From assembly GCF_014873535.1 (NCBI RefSeq), contig NZ_JADBEF010000001.1, positions 8,308,001-8,372,000 on the forward strand: DNA of 64,000 bases. The letters run 5' to 3'. A program made the position numbers and the translations under genes. The notes below the pieces were generated by a model. It did no database searches and was not told the DNA's origin. It worked only from the letters and a program-made list of their open reading frames with translations. Shown piece by piece: positions 44,178 through 51,069 of this stretch; within the stretch, counting starts at the first letter, position 1, and the number at the start of each line of letters is the position of its first letter. Source of the DNA: Nonomuraea africana. Its GTDB lineage: Bacteria; Actinomycetota; Actinomycetes; Streptosporangiales; Streptosporangiaceae.

Positions 44178-44198
44178 CAACAGAATACAATTCTGTTG
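44178..44198 (-). promoter_or_regulatory. perfect palindromic operator of the acyl-CoA dehydrogenase gene
   Basis: CAACAGAAT (44178-44186) and ATTCTGTTG (44190-44198) are perfect inverted arms around ACA. The core reads ACAGA-N7-TCTGT, as at 49551-49567. A TetR-family regulator of fatty-acid oxidation is the likely binder, but none is adjacent. Confidence 0.7.
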
Positions 44199-44635
44199 AT
44201 TGGCCCGGCAGGCGGAAACTGTCGGAGCCGGTCTCTACGGTGGGTCGCGCACCGGACGATCTCCTGGACAAGGAACAGACGTTGACCTTCTGATGCCGCT
44301 GGCTGTTCTCGATGATCGAGCCAGGGTCGCGCGTTGGAGCCGGCCGCGCCGGTCCGCGACTGGGTGGTGTGCACGTCGGCGGGAGCGAGCGTTCGCGGTG
44401 TCTTGACCTCGACACCGGCCCGCCCGCGCGGGGGAACGTGCACCAGACCGCAGGCGAGGCCAAGGTTGCCTGCTCACGCCCTTCGTCCTTGACGCATCGC
44501 GTGCGCGAAGGGGTTCCTCGAGTGCGCGGGCGGGTCGATGCTGATCAGCAGGCAGTGGGGCACTGGGACACGGGTTCATCACAAGTGTCGGTAGTCGCGC
44601 CGTTTCTCCTGTGTAGCAGGTGGTTGAAAGCTTAA
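44199..44635. other. intergenic region without a recognisable gene
   Basis: About 440 bp between the acyl-CoA dehydrogenase operator and the surface-protein gene. Frames are open but lack ribosome sites and recognisable products. TTGAAA at 44623-44628 may be a -35 for the surface-protein operon. Confidence 0.4.
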
Positions 44636-44661
44636 GATCTCCTCTTGGTTTATGGGAGATC
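44636..44661 (+). promoter_or_regulatory. inverted repeat before the surface-protein/sortase operon
   Basis: GATCTCC (44636-44642) and GGAGATC (44655-44661) pair perfectly with a 12-nt loop. The right arm abuts the ribosome site GGAG of GTG 44672, so it can be an operator or an RNA stem that limits translation. Confidence 0.45.
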
Positions 44662-44671
44662 GGAGTGTGCC

Positions 44672-46102
44672 GTGGGTCGGTGGCGCAGCGCTTTAGCAGC
44701 CGGATCGGTGGGGCTGGCCGCAGCCGCCTGCGTACTGTTGCCGACGGCTCCCGCCTCGGCGGCCCCGGCTGATCTGGTCATCGACTACGAGTGCAGGGGC
44801 ACCGGTCCCGCCAGCATCGCGAAGTACGCGCCGGTCCGGCTGCGGACGCGGTTGACGTTCGCGACGGACCTCGTCGTCGGCGGCGCGCTCGACCTGAAGT
44901 GGTCGCTCGCCTACAAGGATGCGAGCCGGTTCACCTCGCCCGGCTACTACGTCGGCGGCGCCCAGATGAACGTCATGGGCAATGTCCAGATCTCCGGCAG
45001 CTGGCAGAACATCCTGCAGCCGACGGGTGCGACCACAATTACGCAGGGACTTCAGCTCGACAAGGAGCTGCCGCTGCCTGCAGGGATCTCCGACCCTGGG
45101 CTGCTCAACAAGCCCGGCGTGATCAGGATCGAGCCCAAGGACATCGTGGTCGACTTCGCGCCGCCGAGCGGCGAGGCGAACGTCAACGATGGGAACGACA
45201 CCGACAATCCCCACGGCCATGTGATCGACTACAGCCTCGGCGACTGGACCCCGATCATCAACCGTCCCGGGTCCGAGAAGCACATCCACAACGACTACCA
45301 CGAGACCACCAAGCAGTACGCCTGGGCGGAGCTGAAGTTCATCGGCACAGGCGTGCAGTACATCGGTCCTCGCGACCATGAGGGCGGCCCGGTCTCGATC
45401 GAGATTGATGGCGAGGCGCGAGGAACCGCGGATCCCTCGCGAGACGCGGTCGGCGACCCGGTGAACGAGGTTCACAACGGCGGGCACACTCTGTGGGAGG
45501 TGCGCGATCTTCCGTATGGCGAGCACAAGATCAAGATCGCAAACGCCTCCACGAAGAAGGCGTGGCTTGACGCATTCAGGGTGATCACCGACACGTCCAA
45601 GATTCCCCCGAACAACCAGAACTTCCACCGGGCCACGTGCACGATCGTGAGCGCTCCGGTGTCGGTCGAGGTGACGGTGAAGGACAAGCCGGGCTCGTCG
45701 CCGTCCGGCACGCCCAGCACCCCGAACCCGACGCCCACGACGCCCACGCCGTCCCCGAGCACCTCCACCAGCCAGCCGGGCCACAACAACGGCGGCAACA
45801 ACAACAACCACCACAACAACGACCAGACGGTGGCCGACAAGCTCGTCATGGTTCACGGCAACGTGGCCACCACCACCCCCACCGCCACGCCCAAGCCGTC
45901 GGCGGGGCCGACCGCGACCAACTACGTCGCGGCGCAGGTGAAGAAGACGCCCTTCGGCGGCGTGCCGTCCGGTGAGGCGCCCGAGGCTTCGCGGCAGCCG
46001 TACGTGCTGCTGGCCGGTGGGTCCGTGCTGCTCCTCGGGAGCGCGGTGGGCGGGGTCGTAATGAGACGGCGGCGCGCCACGCACGCCGGGAACCGGCGTT
46101 AG
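44672..46102 (+). CDS. secreted wall-anchored surface protein with golvesin-like domain
   Basis: 476 residues. A signal peptide ends near 32 (ending PASA). The mature part opens with DYECRG and GGALDLKWSL, a module shared with the protein at 47037. A beta-sandwich domain at about 210-312 resembles golvesin C-terminal/carbohydrate-binding domains (FIGTGVQYIGP, YGEHKIKIANAS, WLDAFRVI), and the module then ends with ATCTIV. A Pro/Thr- and Asn-rich spacer follows (about 345-400), then KKTPFGGVPSG, a membrane helix and an arginine tail, a probable sortase signal of non-LPXTG type. The start is GTG 44672 with GGAG 7 nt upstream. The sortase gene follows 15 bp downstream. Confidence 0.75.
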   Translation: MGRWRSALAAGSVGLAAAACVLLPTAPASAAPADLVIDYECRGTGPASIAKYAPVRLRTRLTFATDLVVGGALDLKWSLAYKDASRFTSPGYYVGGAQMNVMGNVQISGSWQNILQPTGATTITQGLQLDKELPLPAGISDPGLLNKPGVIRIEPKDIVVDFAPPSGEANVNDGNDTDNPHGHVIDYSLGDWTPIINRPGSEKHIHNDYHETTKQYAWAELKFIGTGVQYIGPRDHEGGPVSIEIDGEARGTADPSRDAVGDPVNEVHNGGHTLWEVRDLPYGEHKIKIANASTKKAWLDAFRVITDTSKIPPNNQNFHRATCTIVSAPVSVEVTVKDKPGSSPSGTPSTPNPTPTTPTPSPSTSTSQPGHNNGGNNNNHHNNDQTVADKLVMVHGNVATTTPTATPKPSAGPTATNYVAAQVKKTPFGGVPSGEAPEASRQPYVLLAGGSVLLLGSAVGGVVMRRRRATHAGNRR

Positions 46103-46117
46103 AGGGAGGGGCGGATC

Positions 46118-46888
46118 ATGACCGAGCAGAAGTCGCTGCTGAACAAGGCCCTTCCCGGGCTGCTGATCGCCGGGTCGCTGGGCGGCGTCGCGGCCATCAT
46201 GGCGGGCCTGCTGGCCTTCATCACGCCGGTGGACGACGGCTCCGACGGGTCCGTCCCGATGGCCCAGCCTGGACAGGGCGAGGAGACCGTCGGCATGTAC
46301 AACGTGGCCAATGCGTTCGTCCTGCCGAGCGTGGGTCCTGGCGGGCCCAACAAGCCGCTGGCGCCCGCCGTGCTCTCCGCGCCCCCGCCCGCTCCCGCCG
46401 GCGCGGTCGTGGCGCCGATCAAGACCACCGTCAAGGCCAAGCCGACGCGCATCCGCATCCCCAAGATCCAGGTGAACGCGCCGATCGGCGGGGTGACCGT
46501 CGACTCCAAGGGCGAGCTTCAGGCCCCGCCGACGAGCAAGCCGAACCTGACCGGCTGGTACCGGTTCAGCCCGGTTCCCGGCGAGAAGGGCCCGGCGATC
46601 ATCAACGGGCACGTCACCACCAAGAGCGGCGCGGCGGTGTTCCGGCGACTGAAGGAGCTCGCGAAGGGCGACTTCATCTACGTCTACCGGACCGACGGCA
46701 AGGTCACCCGCTTCACGGTGAGCGGGATCGAGCAGGTGAAGAAGTCGGCCTTCCCGACCAAGCGCGTGTACGGCAACGTGACGAACTCCCAGCTGCGGTT
46801 GATCACCTGCGGTGGGATGGTCGGCGCGAACGGCCACTACGACGACAACGTCATCGTCTACGCCACCCTGTCCAAGAAGAAGGGGTAA
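46118..46888 (+). CDS. sortase, class F-like (first copy)
   Basis: 256 residues. An N-terminal membrane anchor (about 12-36), a Pro-rich stalk, then the sortase barrel (about 108-252). H165 (IINGHVTT) and C231 (LRLITCGG) are the catalytic pair. The final motif HYDDNVIVYA has Asn where many sortase classes have the catalytic Arg, as I recall for class F. It should attach the surface protein encoded just upstream, and perhaps the next one, to the cell wall. ATG 46118 has GGAGGGG 6 nt upstream. Confidence 0.88.
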   Translation: MTEQKSLLNKALPGLLIAGSLGGVAAIMAGLLAFITPVDDGSDGSVPMAQPGQGEETVGMYNVANAFVLPSVGPGGPNKPLAPAVLSAPPPAPAGAVVAPIKTTVKAKPTRIRIPKIQVNAPIGGVTVDSKGELQAPPTSKPNLTGWYRFSPVPGEKGPAIINGHVTTKSGAAVFRRLKELAKGDFIYVYRTDGKVTRFTVSGIEQVKKSAFPTKRVYGNVTNSQLRLITCGGMVGANGHYDDNVIVYATLSKKKG

Positions 46889-46942
46889 CGGGCGGGGAAA
46901 TTTGGGCTGATTTTTCAAGTTTGATGACGATTCACAGGGACA

Positions 46943-46964
46943 GTTCGTAGGATCTCTACCGAAC
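46943..46964 (+). promoter_or_regulatory. hairpin over a TAGGAT -10 box
   Basis: GTTCGTAG (46943-46950) pairs with CTACCGAAC (46956-46964) with one bulge; the region contains TAGGAT. It lies 73 bp before the second surface-protein gene, which therefore may have its own promoter. Confidence 0.4.
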
Positions 46965-47036
46965 CGTGACCAAGGACTGGAATCCTGTTACGCCAGTTGC
47001 AGTTGGTCGCTTTGCTGTTTGGAACGGAGAGAGACA

Positions 47037-48359
47037 GTGCAGAAGTCCAAGGCGCGGCGCCGCCTCGCCCTAAAGACCTCCGCCCTGGGCCTCGCGGGAA
47101 CGCTGGCTCTCTTCGTCGGGTCGGTAGTCGGTCTGGCCGGCCCCGCCGAGGCGGCGGCAGTGGACAAGACAATGGATGTTGTCTACAGCTGCAACGGGGG
47201 GCCCTTCAACGAGTCGTCACTTACGGTCCGGTTCAGCGCTCCTGACCCTGTGACGGCAGGCGGCACTCTCGCGGTCAAGTGGACGATTCCCCAGCTGACG
47301 TTGAAGCAGGCCCCGACGGCGGCAGGCCGGGTCAAGGTGAGCGGCAAGCTCGTGGTCACGGGCGGGACCGCCACGGACCTCGTCGGTCAGCAGGCCGGGA
47401 CCATCACGAGCGGTCAGGTCAGCATTCCGACGGCCGATGTGACCAGCAACGTCACCGTCACTGGCACGACCGGCGGCAAGGTCAACATCAAACCGTCCAC
47501 GGAGGCTGGCAGCCTGAAGCTGACCGTGGGTGACAGCACCACCGAGGTCCATTCATGCTCGACGACCTCGACTTCCAGCATGGAGGTCTCCATCGGGCAG
47601 GGGACGGGCACGGGAACGGGCACGTCGGACATCGCTGAGTACAACTGCACGCTCAAGAGCGGCAGCACGACCGACACCGAGTACCCCGTCTACCCCGAGA
47701 TCAAGCTCGAGCTCACTCCTCCGACCAGCGCCAGGACGAACGAGGAGATCACGCTCACCTGGCGGCTGACCAACCAGGACGACGCAGAGAAGCTGAAGGT
47801 TCCCGCGGCGGGCCTCACTGGGACCAACAAGCTCTTCATGAGCTTCACGGGCAGCGGCGCTGGGTTGTCGGCGACTCTCACCGGAGAAGGCGCCATATCC
47901 GCCGGCACCACCACGGGTGCGGACATCACGCTCCCGAGCGTGACGCTCAAGGCGAAGGCCACCACGGTCGGCACCGCGAGCCTGAAGCCGGGTAACTTCA
48001 CCATCGGCACCGCTGCGACCACCTCGACGATCGAGTGCGCCTTGCAGAACGCCACCGAGCTCAAGGCCTGGACGTACCAGGTGACCGCTGGGAGCACCTC
48101 TCCGTCGCCTTCGCCTTCGCCCTCTGCGACCACTACCGGCCCCAAGCCCACTCGGACCGTTACCGCGACCGTCACCCAGACCCCCGTCGGCGCCGGTAAC
48201 GGCAAGGTGACCAAGACGCCCAAGGGTGCTGCCGAGACCGGTGGTGGCGGGGACATGGGGCCTGATGGGCGGATGTTCGTGCTCACCGGTTCGCTGATCG
48301 TGCTCGCCGCCGCGGCCGGTGGGTTGGTTCTGCGTCGCCGTACCCTCTCCAGAGGTTGA
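47037..48359 (+). CDS. secreted surface protein with two cysteine-bounded modules
   Basis: 440 residues. A signal peptide ends near 38 (ending AEAAA). Two copies of one module follow: about 45-180 (VVYSCNG, VTAGGTLAVKWTIP, ending VHSCST) and about 195-345 (EYNCTLK, RTNEEITLTWRLTN, ending IECALQ). Each begins with Y-x-C and ends with a Cys, so a disulfide per module is likely. A Ser/Pro/Thr spacer, the motif TKTPKGAAETG, a membrane helix and a basic tail follow, which is a probable sortase signal (AAETG is close to the LAXTG type). The start is GTG 47037 with GGAG upstream. The second sortase follows 5 bp later. Confidence 0.75.
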   Translation: MQKSKARRRLALKTSALGLAGTLALFVGSVVGLAGPAEAAAVDKTMDVVYSCNGGPFNESSLTVRFSAPDPVTAGGTLAVKWTIPQLTLKQAPTAAGRVKVSGKLVVTGGTATDLVGQQAGTITSGQVSIPTADVTSNVTVTGTTGGKVNIKPSTEAGSLKLTVGDSTTEVHSCSTTSTSSMEVSIGQGTGTGTGTSDIAEYNCTLKSGSTTDTEYPVYPEIKLELTPPTSARTNEEITLTWRLTNQDDAEKLKVPAAGLTGTNKLFMSFTGSGAGLSATLTGEGAISAGTTTGADITLPSVTLKAKATTVGTASLKPGNFTIGTAATTSTIECALQNATELKAWTYQVTAGSTSPSPSPSPSATTTGPKPTRTVTATVTQTPVGAGNGKVTKTPKGAAETGGGGDMGPDGRMFVLTGSLIVLAAAAGGLVLRRRTLSRG

Positions 48360-48364
48360 CCCCC

Positions 48365-49123
48365 GTGTCCGCGCAGTACCCCGACCCGCAGTACCCCGGC
48401 CCCTATGACGATCGTGGCAGCAGGATGCTGCGGTCCACGCTGATCCTCGCCGCGGTGGCCGGGGTGTTGACCGTGGTCGTGGGGTTGGTGTTCATGCTGC
48501 TCAACCCCGAGGAGTACGGCCTGTCGGAGGGGCGGCAGTCGCTGTCGCTGTCGAGCCAGCCGGACGCGCTGCCGTCGGCCGCGCCGAAGCAGGCGCTGTT
48601 CCAGGCGCCGCCGACGGCGCCCCCACCGCTGCCGCAGGTGGTGCCCGCGCCGCCGATGCAGCCGTCGAACCCGATCAGGGTCGTCATCAAGCGGCTCGGC
48701 ATCAACGCGCCCGTCAAGTCGGTGGGCGTGGACAGGAAGGGCGCGATCGAGACCCCGCCGATCGACAACCCGAACCTGGTCGGCTGGTACCGGCACGGCT
48801 CCACGGCCGGCGAGGCGGGCCCCGCCGTGATGCTGGGGCACAAGGACACCCGGACGCGAAGCGCGGTGTTCAGCCGGCTCGGCGAGATCCGCAACGGCGA
48901 CGTCATCGAGGTGAAGCGGCGCGACGGCACCACCGCGGTGTTCACCGTGGGCGGGGTCGAGCAGGCGGGCAAGGCGACGTTCCCGACCCAGCGGGTGTAC
49001 GGGGACCAGGACAACGCCCAGCTGCACCTGATCACCTGCGGCGGCGTCTACAACCGCAGCACGGGGCACTACACCGACAACATCATCGTCTACGCGACGA
49101 TGACCGGCTCGCACCGCTCCTGA
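48365..49123 (+). CDS. sortase, class F-like (second copy)
   Basis: 252 residues. Membrane helix at about 24-46, Pro-rich stalk, sortase barrel at about 103-250 with H159 (MLGHKD) and C225 (LHLITCGG); the end motif is YTDNIIVYA. It is a paralogue of the sortase at 46118 and follows the second surface protein, so substrate and enzyme appear as repeated pairs. GTG 48365 has AGAGG 9 nt upstream; TTG 48356, overlapping the previous stop, is the alternative. Confidence 0.87.
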   Translation: MSAQYPDPQYPGPYDDRGSRMLRSTLILAAVAGVLTVVVGLVFMLLNPEEYGLSEGRQSLSLSSQPDALPSAAPKQALFQAPPTAPPPLPQVVPAPPMQPSNPIRVVIKRLGINAPVKSVGVDRKGAIETPPIDNPNLVGWYRHGSTAGEAGPAVMLGHKDTRTRSAVFSRLGEIRNGDVIEVKRRDGTTAVFTVGGVEQAGKATFPTQRVYGDQDNAQLHLITCGGVYNRSTGHYTDNIIVYATMTGSHRS

Positions 49124-49192
49124 TCCGCCGCGCCGCGGCTCAGTTCCTCCCCGTACGGCAAGCCCACCCCAGCCCACCGCGGTCACTCCTGA

Positions 49193-49314
49193 CCGCCCGT
49201 CCATCACGCCGCTCCAGCACGACTCCGGCCGGGCGCCGTCACGTCGCCCGTCTCAAGGGGCGACGTGACGGCGGGAACCGAAGTCGTGCTGGAGGACGCG
49301 TGATGGACGGGCGG
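49193..49314. repeat. long imperfect inverted repeat (about 57-bp arms)
   Basis: The left arm (49193-49249) and right arm (49258-49314) pair over most of their length, with an 8-nt loop. Perfect blocks are CCGCCCGTCCATCACG with its complement, CTCCAGCACGACT and GCCGTCACGTCGCCC. It lies 70 bp after the second sortase gene, so it may be a large terminator, but the length and nesting also fit a MITE-like element. Confidence 0.75.
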
Positions 49315-49350
49315 CAACCGGCATCCCACGGTGGCCTCAGCCCGGCGGCA

Positions 49351-49511
49351 GCCGTACGGGAAGGTGGGCGGGAGCCGTACGGGAAGGTGGGCGGGAGCCG
49401 TACGGGAAGGTGGGCGGGAGCCGTACGGGAAGGTGGGCGGGAGCCGTACGGGAAGGTGGGCGGGAGCCGTACGGGCAGACCGGCGGGAGCCGGACGGAAT
49501 GGGCGGGGAGA
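49351..49511. repeat. 23-bp tandem repeat array
   Basis: Five identical units of 23 bp start at 49351, 49374, 49397, 49420 and 49443; two degenerate units start at 49466 and 49489. Each unit begins with GCCGTACGGG and so contains the perfect palindrome CCGTACGG. 23 is not a multiple of three, and the array lies between genes, so it is not a coding repeat. Confidence 0.9.
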
Positions 49512-49550
49512 GGCCCGCGGCGACGACGCGGTGAGGCGACTGTCACAGGC

Positions 49551-49567
49551 ACAGAGGAACATTCTGT
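49551..49567 (+). promoter_or_regulatory. ACAGA-N7-TCTGT operator of the thiolase gene
   Basis: ACAGA (49551-49555) and TCTGT (49563-49567) with a 7-nt centre repeat the core and spacing of the acyl-CoA dehydrogenase operator at 44178-44198. It lies 51 bp before the thiolase start. Confidence 0.6.
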
Positions 49568-49617
49568 TGTAACCTCTCACTGACCGAATGTTGCTCGGTT
49601 TTGACCCGGGAGGCACT

Positions 49618-50763
49618 GTGGCAGAGGCATACATCGTCGGGGCGGTCCGTACCCCCGTCGGTAAGAAGAAGGGCGGCCTTTCCACCGTCCACCCCACCGA
49701 CCTGGCCGCGCGCACGCTCAAGGCGCTCATGGACAGGACCGGCGTGGACCCAGCGGCGGTCGAGGACGTCATCATGGGCTGCGTCATGCAGTTCGGCCCC
49801 CAGAGCATGGACATCGCGCGCAACGCCTGGCTGAGCGCGGGCCTGCCCGAGACGACCGCGGGCGTCACGATCGACCGTCAGTGCGGCTCTTCCCAGCAGT
49901 CGATCCACTTCGCCGCACAGGGCGTGCTGTCCGGCACCCAGGACCTGGTCGTGGCCGCGGGCGTCGAGTCGATGAGCATCGTCCCGATGGGCTCGTCGAT
50001 CACGGCCGCCCTGGAGAAGGGCATGCCGTTCCCGTTCGGCGAGATGTGGGTCGAGCGGTACGGCAAGCAGGAGATCTCCCAGTTCCGCGGCGCCGAGCTG
50101 ATGTGCCAGAAGTGGGGCTTCACCCGCGAGGAGCTGGAGAAGTTCGCCTTCGAGTCGCACCAGAGGGCGGCCAAGGCGATCGCGAACGGCTACTTCAGGG
50201 ACCAGATCGTCCCGGTGAACGGCGTGGAGGACGACGAGGGCCCGCGCCCCGACACGACCCTGGAGAAGATGGCGAGCCTCAAGACGCTGAAGGAGGACGG
50301 CGTCATCACCGCGGCCACGTCGTCGCAGATCTCCGACGGCTCCGGCGCGCTGCTCATCGCCTCCGAGCAGGCGGTCCGCGACCACGGGCTCACGCCGCGC
50401 GCCCGCATCCACCAGCTGGCCCTCACCGGCGACGACCCGGTCTACATGCTCACGGCGCCGATCCCCGCGACGCAGAAGGCGCTGAAGAAGGCCGGGCTGT
50501 CGATCGACGACATCGACGTCACGGAGATCAACGAGGCGTTCGCGCCGGTGCCGCTGGCGTGGATGCGCGAACTCGGCGCCGACCCCGCCAAGGTCAATCC
50601 GAACGGCGGCGCGATCGCCCTCGGCCACCCGCTGGGCGGCACCGGCGCGATCCTGATGACCAAGCTGCTGAACGAGCTCGAGCGCACCGGCGGCCGTTAC
50701 GGCCTGCAGACGATGTGCGAGGGCGGCGGCCAGGCCAACGTCACGATCATCGAGCGCCTCTGA
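49618..50763 (+). CDS. acetyl-CoA C-acyltransferase (thiolase)
   Basis: 381 residues. It cleaves 3-ketoacyl-CoA with CoA, or condenses acetyl-CoA, in the cytoplasm. The nucleophilic Cys is in TIDRQCGSSQQ, the His in LGHPLGGTGA and the second Cys in MCEGGGQANV. INEAFAPVPLAW and NPNGGAIALGHPLGGTG are the standard signatures. GTG 49618 has GGGAGG 4 nt upstream; an upstream in-frame start at 49588 lacks a ribosome site. It is closed by a strong terminator at 50812. The shared operator suggests joint control with the acyl-CoA dehydrogenase at 43007. Confidence 0.93.
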   Translation: MAEAYIVGAVRTPVGKKKGGLSTVHPTDLAARTLKALMDRTGVDPAAVEDVIMGCVMQFGPQSMDIARNAWLSAGLPETTAGVTIDRQCGSSQQSIHFAAQGVLSGTQDLVVAAGVESMSIVPMGSSITAALEKGMPFPFGEMWVERYGKQEISQFRGAELMCQKWGFTREELEKFAFESHQRAAKAIANGYFRDQIVPVNGVEDDEGPRPDTTLEKMASLKTLKEDGVITAATSSQISDGSGALLIASEQAVRDHGLTPRARIHQLALTGDDPVYMLTAPIPATQKALKKAGLSIDDIDVTEINEAFAPVPLAWMRELGADPAKVNPNGGAIALGHPLGGTGAILMTKLLNELERTGGRYGLQTMCEGGGQANVTIIERL

Positions 50764-50811
50764 CGGGGTCACGCCATGGGCGCATCCCGAGGATGCCGCA
50801 GCCTGTGAGTG

Positions 50812-50852
50812 AAGCCGCTCCCCGCGAACAGTTCGCGGAGAGCGGCTTTTTC
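50812..50852 (+). terminator. thiolase terminator
   Basis: AAGCCGCTC and CCGCGAA (left) pair with TTCGCGG and GAGCGGCTT (right) around a CAG loop with one mismatch, followed by TTTT. It is an intrinsic terminator. Confidence 0.9.
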
Positions 50853-51069
50853 GTCACGGGAGGGGGTAGCGCCGCCCGCGTCGGCGGCCCTTGGGTGGGA
50901 TGCGGCGCGGCGGCGCGATGGGCCGCTGCGGCATCTTGGGCATCTGGCGAGGAATCTGCGGCGTCTGCCACGTTTCTCTGCGTACTTGGTCACGTAGATC
51001 CGATGCACATGCATCACGGAAACTGCGTGCCTGCCGTTCCGGTATTCGTCTGACGGTGTCAGAGACCCG

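Noticed and set aside
49351..49511. Tandem repeat considered as a CRISPR array
   Set aside because: Units follow each other directly with no spacers, and no cas genes are near.
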